Assembly: GCA_910585275.1 (NCBI GenBank)
Contig: CAJUCW010000010.1
Coordinates: 1-64,000 of the forward strand
Direction of reading: 5' to 3'
From: an uncultured Muribaculaceae bacterium
GTDB taxonomy: Bacteria > Bacteroidota > Bacteroidia > Bacteroidales > Muribaculaceae
Length of the DNA stretch: 64,000 bases
The translations under genes and the position numbers were made by a program. Below the pieces are notes generated by a model. It did no database searches, was not told the DNA's origin, and worked only from the letters and a program-made list of their open reading frames with translations. Shown here piece after piece: positions 15,218-23,675 of this stretch (within the stretch, counting starts at the first letter, position 1; the number at the start of each line of letters is the position of its first letter).

Positions 15218-15223
15218 CGATTG

Positions 15224-15522
15224 CATATCGTCCGCGGAGTCCCGATATGGGAGACGGGGCGGGGTGCAGACATATAAAAAGCGTTTATCCGACGCTTGTT
15301 CTTGACGGATCGAAATCTGGCAGTTTCAATATCACAGTCAAGAATGAGTCAACGATAGGCGCCTTCGGGTATGATTACCATTTTAGAGTATGCATTATTG
15401 TATTCTCTAATTGTCATATCATACGGCGTGAGGCTCCGCGTTGCTCGTTCTACTGTGATGGGCACATGCCAGAGCCTCGATTCGTGGGACGAGTAACAGA
15501 TACAGACTCTCACGCTTTTTTT
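15224..15522 (+). ncRNA. Candidate structured non-coding RNA of about 300 nt
   Basis: Between an excellent promoter and a terminator-like end lies a stretch full of nested inverted repeats: CATATCG 15224-15230 with CGATATG 15243-15249; CTTGTTCTTGAC 15295-15306 with GTCAAGAATGAG 15337-15348; GTATGAT 15369-15375 with ATCATAC 15418-15424, enclosing TTAGAG/CTCTAA (15383-15388, 15405-15410); and GCGTGAG 15426-15432 with CTCACGC 15509-15515 followed by T7. Inside the last stem, TTGCTCGTTC 15441-15450 pairs with GGACGAGTAA 15487-15496. An open frame (15247-15582) crosses it but runs through the terminator and has no domain. It does not show tmRNA, SRP, RNase P or tRNA signatures. The RNA class is unassigned. 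Confidence 0.6.
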
Positions 15523-15532
15523 ATAACCTGTT

Positions 15533-15574
15533 GGACTGTGAGTCTTCCAACAATAAAGCCATTAGTCACAGTCC
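15533..15574 (+). promoter_or_regulatory. Inverted repeat directly upstream of the LPP20-like start codon
   Basis: GGACTGTGA (15533-15541) and TCACAGTCC (15566-15574) form perfect 9-bp arms around 24 nt, ending 4 nt before the ATG at 15579. It would put the ribosome landing region next to a hairpin in any transcript reading through from the upstream RNA promoter. It may be a translational control element or a protein-binding site. Confidence 0.4.
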
Positions 15575-15578
15575 TCAC

Positions 15579-16256
15579 ATGAGAAAGACTATTATTGGAC
15601 TTGTATCTCTTTTGCTGATTTCTGCATCCGGCTTTAGTTATGCTCAGACTACAAAAGAACAGCGAAAGGAGCGCCAGGAACTTGCTAAAGCAAGTAAGAA
15701 GGAACTAAACGAAAAAGCGAGTAAAGCTGCACGAAAGGAAGCTAAACGTCTGTCTAAAGAGGGTTGGAAAGCCGCTCCCGGAGCTCTCCCTATTGAAAAT
15801 CAACTTGACAAGTCGTATATAATGCAATATCAGTATGATACTGATGGTTTCCCTCAGTTCATTATGGCAGAAGCTATGAGCACCGGTGGAAATTATGATG
15901 CCGCTAAGATGCAGGCTATGGAACTTGCCAAGCAAAATCTTGCCGGACAAATCCAGACTGAGGTTACAGCCCTCATAGAGAATACTGTTGCCAATGAGCA
16001 GATGGATCAGGGGGAGGCAGCCTCGATCACACGCAGCGTTATGGCAAGCAAAAACTTGATTTCTCAAAGCATCGGTCGCATCGTTCCTGTAATGGAAACC
16101 TATCGCTCTGTAAATGGCAACAACAAAGAAGTGCTTATACGCATTGCTTACAGTCAGGATATGGCAAAGGCTGCGGCTAAACGAGCAATTAAGAAAGAAC
16201 TCGAAGAACGTGGTGATACCCTACATGGCAAACTTGATGAAATTCTTGGGTGGTAA
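15579..16256 (+). CDS. Exported LPP20-like protein
   Basis: A 225-residue protein with a signal peptide (MRKTIIGLVSLLLISASG, then FSYAQ) and no lipobox cysteine. After cleavage a Lys/Arg/Glu-rich helix (about 24-65) leads to a domain containing AMSTGGNYDAAKMQAMELAK and VLIRIAYSQDMAKAAAK, the arrangement seen in LPP20-family envelope proteins. The ATG at 15579 is chosen over an upstream in-frame one because the signal peptide starts there. It is first in the cassette and 3 bp before the next gene. The function is unknown. Confidence 0.65.
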   Translation: MRKTIIGLVSLLLISASGFSYAQTTKEQRKERQELAKASKKELNEKASKAARKEAKRLSKEGWKAAPGALPIENQLDKSYIMQYQYDTDGFPQFIMAEAMSTGGNYDAAKMQAMELAKQNLAGQIQTEVTALIENTVANEQMDQGEAASITRSVMASKNLISQSIGRIVPVMETYRSVNGNNKEVLIRIAYSQDMAKAAAKRAIKKELEERGDTLHGKLDEILGW

Positions 16257-16259
16257 CTA

Positions 16260-17132
16260 ATGAACAGGTTCATTCTCTTTATCATATTTGCCCTATTCTT
16301 TGTAATGGGTTATTCGCAGAGAACTGCTAAAGTTTCTGCGACATACACTTATTACGCGCCGGAAGCAATGTCTGTTGAGGAGGCTAAGAGAGTTGCACTT
16401 GACCGTGCAAAAATCCAAGCAATCGCTGATGAATTTGGGACTATCGTATCTCAAAGCACATCAACTGTAATAACTAACAAGAATGGAGAATCAGACACTC
16501 AGTTCGTTGCTCTTGGTGGAAGTGATGTAAAAGGAGAATGGATTGAAACCATAGGTAATCCAGAATATCAACTGAAATTTGAAAACCACTTTCTTGTAGT
16601 TACTTGTTCGGTAAAAGGCAAAGCCAGAGAGATAACTTCTGCAAAAATTGAATTTTTGGCAACTACCTTAAGAAACGGAACAGAGCTTCGTTTTGGAGAT
16701 GTAAATTTTAGAGATGGAGATGATTTATATTTGTACTTTCAATCTCCAATCAACGGCTATCTTGCGGTCTATCTTCTTGATGAGCTATCCCAAACGGTAT
16801 ATTGTATTTTGCCATACAAGGCTCAAGCATTCTCCGCCTATCCAGTCATGGCAAATAAAGAATATGTGATGTTCTCACGAAAGGAAGCCGACAAATCTGA
16901 GCGTCCAATAGTTGACGAATACACATTAAATTGTGAAAATGATAAAGAGTTTAACACTCTATATATTCTTTTTTCACCTTATCAGATAGGTAAAAGAAAT
17001 GGTTTTGATTATTCAATCGAGGATAAGCCAAACAATATCTCATACAGTGACTTTATGTCATGGTTAAGTAAAACATTATCCAAAGATAATAATATTCAAA
17101 TCCAGGAAATATACATCTCAATTTCAAAATAA
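16260..17132 (+). CDS. Exported DUF4384-like protein
   Basis: A 290-residue exported protein (signal peptide MNRFILFIIFALFFVMGYSQ). Residues about 35-125 resemble the LPP20-type fold (AMSVEEAKRVALDRAKIQAI). Residues about 140-235 look like DUF4384: GTELRFGDVNFRDGDDLYLYFQ-type strands followed by GYLAVYLLDE and YCILPYKA, a domain often found with caspase-like or kinase proteins. It starts 3 bp after the preceding stop. Base composition drops toward AT-rich along the gene. Role unknown; probably a partner of the downstream protease. Confidence 0.65.
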   Translation: MNRFILFIIFALFFVMGYSQRTAKVSATYTYYAPEAMSVEEAKRVALDRAKIQAIADEFGTIVSQSTSTVITNKNGESDTQFVALGGSDVKGEWIETIGNPEYQLKFENHFLVVTCSVKGKAREITSAKIEFLATTLRNGTELRFGDVNFRDGDDLYLYFQSPINGYLAVYLLDELSQTVYCILPYKAQAFSAYPVMANKEYVMFSRKEADKSERPIVDEYTLNCENDKEFNTLYILFSPYQIGKRNGFDYSIEDKPNNISYSDFMSWLSKTLSKDNNIQIQEIYISISK

Positions 17133-17183
17133 ACTAAGTTTATTATATACAGATATTTAAACTACCATAAACATATAGATAAA

Positions 17184-18413
17184 ATGAAAATCTTTCTAAA
17201 ACTATTGTTCATATTGCTATTATTATCAAGATTGAACATAGGAATTTATGCATATACTATATCTGACTATATTACTTCAATGAATAAGTCAGATTATGAT
17301 TTGGCCATTAAAATAATGGATGATATAATTAAAAAAACTGAATATAAAAATAAGACAGGGGATCTTTATTATAAAAGAGCTTGTGCTTATGAAAAGAAAG
17401 GAAACTTCGTTTATGCAGCTGTAGATTGTAGTACTGCTCTTAAATTTTCACCTAATAATAAAGAATATCTCCTATTACGTGGAAAGTGCAAAAAGGAAGT
17501 AAATGATCCGACTTATGTTGAAGATTTACAAATTGCAGGCTCAGAAGGATTCGCATTGCTTAATAATAGCTATAATTCTAAAGAACAGACAAAAATAACT
17601 TTTAATGCACCTACAATAAGAAAGGCTTCTGATGTTGATATTAATATTCCAATAACTTCATTTAAAAGTAATAATACTTTCGCATTAATATTTTGTGTTG
17701 AAGATTATATGGAAAATGGTATTTCGAAAGTAGATTATGCAAGAAATGACGGTGAAAAATTTAAGGAGTATTGTATAAAAACCTTAGGTGTCCCAGAGCG
17801 AAATATACATTTTAGACCAGATGCGACAAAAAACCAGATTGTATCTGATATTAAATGGGCAAATAATCTTTCAGAAGTATATGGTAAAGAGGCTCAACTA
17901 ATTTTGTATTATTCTGGTCATGGTGCACCGGATGAAAGAACAAGAAGAGCCTTCCTATTACCTTCTGATGTTATTCCTAATGATCTAGAAAGTGGTTATG
18001 CATTGTCAAAACTATATGATGAATTGGGAACAATGAATTTTAATTCCATTATAGTAATTTTGGATGCCTGTTTCAGTGGAAAGAAAAGAAATGGGGAAAT
18101 GCTGACTGCATCAAAAGGAATATCCATTAAACCTAAAGAAGAAGAGGTTTCAGGTAATGTCATTGTATTATCTGCTACTGAAGGAGATGATATAGCATAC
18201 CCTGATGATGAAAATCAGCATGGTTTATTTACTTATTATATTCTAAAAAAACTACAAGAATCCAAAGGAAATATCACCATTGCAGAGCTCTCAACTTATG
18301 TTATGGAAAATGTAAGGAAGGCAAGTGTTGTGAAAAATACAAGAATTCAACAACCTACAATAAATTATTCTTCAAATAAAATAACTTTAGAAAATATTAA
18401 AATTGGATTGTAA
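17184..18413 (+). CDS. Exported caspase-like (C14) protease with TPR-like N-terminus
   Basis: 409 residues. A signal peptide (1-24) is followed by two or three TPR-like helical repeats (about 30-110), then a caspase/gingipain-fold domain (about 160-400). The catalytic dyad is visible: H246 in YYSGHG and C296 in DACFSG. ALIFCVEDY and the YARNDGEKFKEY helix fit the metacaspase-like C14 family. Such enzymes cleave after basic or other residues and often act in bacterial defence or regulated proteolysis, but this one is predicted to be exported, so its targets would be in the envelope or outside. The next gene overlaps it by one base (TAATG). It is notably AT-rich. Confidence 0.85.
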   Translation: MKIFLKLLFILLLLSRLNIGIYAYTISDYITSMNKSDYDLAIKIMDDIIKKTEYKNKTGDLYYKRACAYEKKGNFVYAAVDCSTALKFSPNNKEYLLLRGKCKKEVNDPTYVEDLQIAGSEGFALLNNSYNSKEQTKITFNAPTIRKASDVDINIPITSFKSNNTFALIFCVEDYMENGISKVDYARNDGEKFKEYCIKTLGVPERNIHFRPDATKNQIVSDIKWANNLSEVYGKEAQLILYYSGHGAPDERTRRAFLLPSDVIPNDLESGYALSKLYDELGTMNFNSIIVILDACFSGKKRNGEMLTASKGISIKPKEEEVSGNVIVLSATEGDDIAYPDDENQHGLFTYYILKKLQESKGNITIAELSTYVMENVRKASVVKNTRIQQPTINYSSNKITLENIKIGL

Positions 18414-19552
18414 TGAAAAGAATTATTCTATATCTATTCTTTATGTTATCAATAGGTTTTGGACATGCCCAAAATCCTGTAAGAAAGATTATCTATACAT
18501 GTGAACAAAATGAAGAATTCTTTTGGTCAGAATTTTGCTCAAATTTTAAAATCCAAGGAACCCGTTTTGCTTGCATGACAATAAATAATAAAACAAATGA
18601 AATGTCTTTTGTTTGGAACGGAGAAAAACTTACAACCGCATCTCAAATTTGGATTTGGTATATTGATCTGAATTCAAAGAAAGGTAATATTTATGATTAT
18701 TTCAAAAAGCTAACTGGCGATGATATTGAATTATATTTTGTAGGTAATGGTAAAACATACGGACCTTACGAGAGCCTTTATTATGCTAACAAGGATTTTG
18801 CTTATGGGGATAGAGTATCCTATTATTTACCAGTTTCAATGTGGGGTTCCCCAAATCTAAAAGCCAGATATCATAACAATTTCTTTTGGTTTAAAAGAAT
18901 GGGGAAATGGTATAGACACGATATCGACGAAGCTATATATCCTGTGGGATTATATAATGATAGATGGTTCACAGAATCCAATCCTATTTACACTAGTAGA
19001 AATGGAAAACATATAGCTAAATTCACAGAGGAATATAGATTATTAAACTTTGATGGGACAGATTATATTTTAGACGTAGATTTAGATATAAAAATGGATG
19101 AACATCAACCAGAGATTTATGTTACGGATTCAGGTATATGTATGGGATTTTATTTAGCTGAAAAATATTTTATTATCAAAGATGGGAAATTGCAATACTT
19201 TAAAGGGGGTTATGATGATGTTTTCTTTAATCCAGAAACTGAGGAATTAGAGAATACAAGAAAGAAATTTGAATCCACAAAAACTAACTTTATTAAACAA
19301 CAATTTCAAGTTTATGATAAAAAAGTTAGTGAGAATGCTGGTAATTATATGAATTTACCTGTTATGAGTTTCTCAGACAATTCAAATAAGCACTATTTTA
19401 ACGCCGACTGGAATTATGATTATATAATGATAGATGACAAAAAAATAAAAAGTGAAGTTCCTATTGAAGCTTTCTATGATGAAAGCAATAATGCTTTTGG
19501 GTGGGTAACTATCGAAGGGAGAAGTCTAGTTTTATATAGCTATACACTATAA
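18413..19552 (+). CDS. Unknown exported protein coupled to the caspase-like gene
   Basis: A 379-residue protein with a signal peptide (MKRIILYLFFMLSIGFGHAQ) and a Tyr/Trp/Asn-rich beta-structured mature region. There is no domain I recognise. Its start shares a base with the stop of the caspase-like gene, which points to translational coupling and a shared job, for example a substrate, inhibitor or sensor of the protease (inference). It is AT-rich like its neighbour. Confidence 0.7.
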   Translation: MKRIILYLFFMLSIGFGHAQNPVRKIIYTCEQNEEFFWSEFCSNFKIQGTRFACMTINNKTNEMSFVWNGEKLTTASQIWIWYIDLNSKKGNIYDYFKKLTGDDIELYFVGNGKTYGPYESLYYANKDFAYGDRVSYYLPVSMWGSPNLKARYHNNFFWFKRMGKWYRHDIDEAIYPVGLYNDRWFTESNPIYTSRNGKHIAKFTEEYRLLNFDGTDYILDVDLDIKMDEHQPEIYVTDSGICMGFYLAEKYFIIKDGKLQYFKGGYDDVFFNPETEELENTRKKFESTKTNFIKQQFQVYDKKVSENAGNYMNLPVMSFSDNSNKHYFNADWNYDYIMIDDKKIKSEVPIEAFYDESNNAFGWVTIEGRSLVLYSYTL

Positions 19553-20270
19553 GTATGAATTTAGTGGATGACAAATATTTAAAACCATCAAATTTAGGAA
19601 CATAAGTAGGACGTAAAAGTATTGTTGAAATATCTTTCAAACCATACTTTATACAAGACTTTGCCTTCCTCAGATGGTTCAAGATTTTTATCGATTTAAT
19701 ATTCACACCGTTATGTTCACTCACGAGATACGTCACCAAAAAGTGCAACGACGACTATCGCCACCAATCTTGTGGTGCGTTCCATGTTGTGCATATGGGG
19801 TTCTTGATGTAGAAATCTCCTAACTTCCAATTTGCGAGGGACAGGCTCAAAATCAGTCCTATCTTTATCGGAATAAGAGAGAAAATCTTACGAACAATGA
19901 TGTCGATATCAAGGGCATACTGGACAAAAAATCTTTGCAGCAATCGGAGATTAGAGTCTCTTTCAATGTTCGTAATGCGGCCGCCAGTTTATAGAGACTG
20001 ACAGTCTGCACCACACAGAGGATTTGGCGAATGTTCGACATAAGCTTTCAACCTTATGCGGGCCAAATTCATTGTTTTCCCAAAATGCTCTTACATAATC
20101 AGGAGGATTTAGTCAACTTTTACCAAGTTCTTAGAATTAGTAGTTTTGATGTGAAAATACAATCAAGTTTTTCCTTTAAATTACTAATTTTCAAAGATAC
20201 TTGCAAATATAATTAATTAAAAAATGATATTTAACTGCGTAATTTCAATTTTTGACATCTTCGTAAAATT
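19553..20270. other. 718-bp stretch without an intact gene, containing a coding remnant
   Basis: No supported gene. A frame without a start at about 19823-19994 (plus strand, beginning LPICEGQAQNQSYLYRNKRE and ending VSFNVRNAAASL, stop TAG 19992-19994) reads like decayed protein sequence, and composition is less AT-rich than on either side. Several minus-strand frames of 60-80 codons have no coherent content. It may be a scar of a lost gene inside the cassette. No promoter for the next gene was recognised. Confidence 0.45.
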
Positions 20271-20927
20271 ATGAAATATTTATTTTGCCTTATTCTTCTA
20301 TCTTATCTTTCATTTTATCCTAATGAAAGTAACAATACTTTTAATTTTATAAAAGAAAGAAAAGAGATTATAGATAGGGAACTAAATTATTTAAATAAAG
20401 AAGAAAAGATTTTAGCTATTTCAATAATTGCACCTGAATTAAGTCAATTTTCTCATATTTTCAATGAAATTGAGATGCGAACACTTTATGTAATTTATCT
20501 AAATTCGGGAAAATCTGATTTTAGCGTGGGGTATTTTCAAATGAAACCCAATTTTATTGAAACAATGGAACAGTATATAAAGAGATATAAATTTTTAAAG
20601 AGGAAATATATAGACTTAATGCCTTCAGGAACCAAAAGAGAAAAACGAAGATTCAGATTAAATAAACTTTCAGATTTTGAATCTCAGCTAAGATATCTTT
20701 CTCTCTTTATTGACATTTGTAAATTAAAATCGAAGAATTTATACTTTAAGGATAATTTAGAAGAGTTAAAATATTGGGCTACCCTTTACAATAGTGGATT
20801 AGAATTATCTCCCTCAGAAGTTATAAGACAACAAGAAAAGAAACAATTCCCTAAGTTTTTAAAGAAATTCAATTATTCATCAGTTTCAGTTGAATTTTAT
20901 CATGAACTTAAAAAAAATGGGTGGTAA
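20271..20927 (+). CDS. Exported protein with lysozyme/transglycosylase-like pattern
   Basis: A 218-residue protein with an N-terminal hydrophobic export signal. The pattern of E56 in IAPELSQF, SVGYFQMKP (85-93) and ATLYNSG (170-176) resembles the Glu, SxGxxQ and AYNAG-like blocks of lysozyme-fold lytic transglycosylases, but spacing and detail differ, so the enzyme call is tentative. It is followed by, and overlaps, an L,D-transpeptidase gene, which supports a cell-wall role. Very AT-rich. Confidence 0.55.
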   Translation: MKYLFCLILLSYLSFYPNESNNTFNFIKERKEIIDRELNYLNKEEKILAISIIAPELSQFSHIFNEIEMRTLYVIYLNSGKSDFSVGYFQMKPNFIETMEQYIKRYKFLKRKYIDLMPSGTKREKRRFRLNKLSDFESQLRYLSLFIDICKLKSKNLYFKDNLEELKYWATLYNSGLELSPSEVIRQQEKKQFPKFLKKFNYSSVSVEFYHELKKNGW

Positions 20928-21396
20928 GGTTTGCTTAGCATATTTGGTTATTTTGATATCAGCTACTCCAATATTTGCTCAAACCAGAACAATTGTTGTG
21001 GACAAACCATCGTTACAACTATATGTGATTGAGAACGCAGACACATTGTTTTCTGCTCCAATTTGCGTTGGGTGTAATTGCGGAGACAAGCTAAAAAAAG
21101 GAGACCATAAAACTCCTGAAGGGGTATTTTCAATCTCACAAATTCAAAATTCCTCAAAGTGGAAACATGATTTTGGAGATGGCAAGAATCTGATTAGTGG
21201 TGCCTATGGGCCATTGTTCTTTCGATTGAAAACATCCAAGTGGACATCAATCGGTATTCATGGAACGTGTTTCCCTAAATCGATTGGGAAACGAGATAGT
21301 GAAGGATGTGTGAGACTGAACAACGAAGATTTATTAAAGCTTAAACCATTCATCAAAATCGGCATGAAGGTAATTATCACTAAGGACGAAATGTAA
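20902..21396 (+). CDS. L,D-transpeptidase (YkuD family)
   Basis: 164 residues from ATG 20902, overlapping the preceding gene by 26 bp. A signal peptide (to about residue 26, ATPIFAQ) is followed by a YkuD domain with the strand IVVDKPSLQLYVI, the GDHKTPEGVFSI block (67-78) and the catalytic motif IHGTCF (H120) and RDSEGCVRLNN (C136). YkuD enzymes form 3-3 crosslinks in peptidoglycan, attach proteins to it, or trim it. ATG 20917 is an alternative start. The single-domain form with two extra cysteines (VGCNC) is small for the family. Confidence 0.85.
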   Translation: MNLKKMGGKVCLAYLVILISATPIFAQTRTIVVDKPSLQLYVIENADTLFSAPICVGCNCGDKLKKGDHKTPEGVFSISQIQNSSKWKHDFGDGKNLISGAYGPLFFRLKTSKWTSIGIHGTCFPKSIGKRDSEGCVRLNNEDLLKLKPFIKIGMKVIITKDEM

Positions 21397-21398
21397 TA

Positions 21399-22124
21399 AT
21401 GGGACTGAGTTCAAACATTATCTGGCACCAGACAAATATAGATGGACTAAAAGCTATTTTAGCCGAGCGCAAATTTAAGTGTTCATATAGTCTCGAAGAT
21501 ATTCATTGGAAAGGCTCTCATCTTGAGCTTGCTTTTCCGATGTTGTCATTTTGTGATATTCCTCTTTCTGATATTGATGATTATCTTGGGAAATATGGTA
21601 AATACACCATAGGGATGAAACGTTCTTGGGGACAAAAGCATGGATTTACTCCCGTATGGTATCAGAACCCCCAATCAAGTTCGTTGTGTGCTGTGGCATC
21701 TTCACTCAAAAAACTTAACACTAAGCCCTTTCAATTAGAAGCAGAACTGATATGGCATGTTTTATCTTGTGTCAAGAACTACGAAGGTCGATTAAAGAAA
21801 TACGGATTTGATCGATATCGTTTCTATTATGAAAGAGAAATCCGGTATGTACCTTCTATGGGTAGTATTGAAGTTGCAGGAATTAGCCCAGTCTTGAATG
21901 CGAAAGAGTATGGAATTTACAAGGAGAATCACAATGGGCAATCCCTCATAAATAATCTTGAGGTGCCATTCGATATTTCCGATGTAGTCTATATGCTTAT
22001 ATCATCGCCTAATCAAGAAAACAGAGTTCGAGAACTTCTTGGGATTAACGCAGATAAAGTTGTTATCCTTCCATATCAACAAGTTAAAGAAGATATTATT
22101 GGCTCATGGCACAATCGGGATTAA
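21399..22124 (+). CDS. AbiGi-like abortive infection protein
   Basis: A 241-residue cytoplasmic protein with no export signal. The N-terminal region (SNIIWHQTNIDGLKAIL, AFPMLSFCDIPLSDIDDYL, GKYTIGMKRSWGQKHGFTPV) matches the pattern of AbiGi-family proteins, the regulatory half of the AbiG abortive infection system. No AbiGii-like toxin is adjacent. It lies 2 bp after the transpeptidase gene and overlaps the transglutaminase-like gene by 19 bp, so it is a true member of this operon. Its role with exported enzymes is puzzling. Confidence 0.7.
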   Translation: MGLSSNIIWHQTNIDGLKAILAERKFKCSYSLEDIHWKGSHLELAFPMLSFCDIPLSDIDDYLGKYGKYTIGMKRSWGQKHGFTPVWYQNPQSSSLCAVASSLKKLNTKPFQLEAELIWHVLSCVKNYEGRLKKYGFDRYRFYYEREIRYVPSMGSIEVAGISPVLNAKEYGIYKENHNGQSLINNLEVPFDISDVVYMLISSPNQENRVRELLGINADKVVILPYQQVKEDIIGSWHNRD

Positions 22125-23566
22125 AGTACATTGTTTTTATTGCTTGTCTGTTATGCAGTGGTTTTGTTAATGCTCAAGATTTTAATAAAGAATACTCTGA
22201 ATTTAAAAAGCAGAGCGAGAACAATTACCATTCATTTAGGAATGAATGCAATATTAAATATGCGGACTTCCTAAGAACTTCTTGGGATTGGTACTCAGGT
22301 AAGAAGCCTTTACCTCTTCCTAAGGAAGAGACTCCATTACCTCCGCGCCCATATCTTGAGGAACAAGACAATACTCCGATTACGGTCAGCCCTCAACCAA
22401 TTAATCCGATTGATATTATTCCACAACCCAAACCAATTGAACCGATAAGGGAAGTACCTCAGCCTAATCAGGATTACTTCCCAGTGCAGTTCTATGAACT
22501 CTCGTGCAATATTAGGCTCCCGAAACAGGCCAAAAGTATTATCAAGGACTGTTCACCCAATTCCATTGCAGCCGGTTGGGAAGGCCTTTGCACCGAAGAG
22601 ATGAACAATACCATTCGAGATTGTCTTGAAACAAGAATCCGTTATGATTTATGCGATTGGGCGTATCTTTTGTTTTTGGATGAGTTAAGCATACAATATT
22701 GTTCTGACAAGAATAGCGCGACGCTACTGATGGCCTTTCTATATTGTCAATCAGGTTATCAGATGCGCTTGGCAGTTGATAGAGATAACCTTTGTATGCT
22801 GTACGGAAGCAAGCATCAAATATATGATAAAGGATATTTCTCAATAGATGATCTCAATTTTTATCCATTTTCAGCAACTTCAAATTCTCTCAGTATTTGC
22901 AATGCCAAGTTTGTGGGCGAAACACCGATGTCATTGATTATTGATAAAGAGCAGTTGCTTGGAGTCGATATGTCTGCTGAAAGGACTGTAACGGCAGAGC
23001 GGAATAAGAATATGAGCATCACCAGTCATGTGCCCCAAAGACTTATAGAGTTCTATAATACATATCCAACATCTGCTCTTGACGGCAACCCAATGACGAG
23101 ATGGGCAATGTATGCTAATACTCCCTTAGCACAGAAAACGAAAGATAAGATGTATCCATCTCTACGTAAGTGTATATCAAAGGATGACAGACTCCAAGCG
23201 GCAGAAATGCTTTTGAATTGGGTTCAGACAGGTTTTGTGTATGAGTATGATGATAAGGTATGGGGACACGACAGGGCCTTCTTCGCTGAAGAGACCTTAT
23301 ATTATCCATACTGCGACTGTGAAGATAGATCAATTTTGTTTTCTCGTCTGATAAGGGATTTGCTTGACCTTGATGTCGCCCTTATTTACTATCCCGGTCA
23401 TCTTGCAACTGCTGTATGCTTCGATCAAGAGGTGGCAGGAGATGCAATGATAATTGGAGGGCGTAAATTTATCGTTTGCGACCCCACATACATAGGAGCA
23501 CCGGTTGGAGCACAGATGCCGGATCTCGAATACGACAAAGCACAAGCGATAGTTTTAAACAAATGA
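22106..23566 (+). CDS. Exported transglutaminase-like cysteine protease
   Basis: 486 residues with a signal peptide (to about residue 24, FVNAQ). A helical segment is followed by a proline-rich linker (about 68-125), a middle domain of unknown type, then a C-terminal transglutaminase-like domain (about 350-486). The likely triad is C405 in CDCEDRS, H432 in YYPGHLATAV and D459 in VCDPTYIGAP. Such domains act as cysteine peptidases or crosslinking enzymes. It is the last gene of the cassette, ending 110 bp before the second direct repeat. Confidence 0.75.
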   Translation: MAQSGLKYIVFIACLLCSGFVNAQDFNKEYSEFKKQSENNYHSFRNECNIKYADFLRTSWDWYSGKKPLPLPKEETPLPPRPYLEEQDNTPITVSPQPINPIDIIPQPKPIEPIREVPQPNQDYFPVQFYELSCNIRLPKQAKSIIKDCSPNSIAAGWEGLCTEEMNNTIRDCLETRIRYDLCDWAYLLFLDELSIQYCSDKNSATLLMAFLYCQSGYQMRLAVDRDNLCMLYGSKHQIYDKGYFSIDDLNFYPFSATSNSLSICNAKFVGETPMSLIIDKEQLLGVDMSAERTVTAERNKNMSITSHVPQRLIEFYNTYPTSALDGNPMTRWAMYANTPLAQKTKDKMYPSLRKCISKDDRLQAAEMLLNWVQTGFVYEYDDKVWGHDRAFFAEETLYYPYCDCEDRSILFSRLIRDLLDLDVALIYYPGHLATAVCFDQEVAGDAMIIGGRKFIVCDPTYIGAPVGAQMPDLEYDKAQAIVLNK

Positions 23567-23675
23567 TAGTTTGCATACATATTCCGGAGCATACCCGTTC
23601 ACTTTCAAAGTTGATTCCATAGAGAGACGAAGAGATTAAAAACATCTCGAATCCCACCAAACAGCCGGAATGTCT

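Noticed and set aside
15247..15582. 111-codon plus-strand frame covering the structured RNA region
   Set aside because: The frame starts inside a promoter-proximal hairpin, crosses a terminator with T7, shows no domain or signal, and its composition follows the inverted repeats. A structured RNA explains the sequence better.
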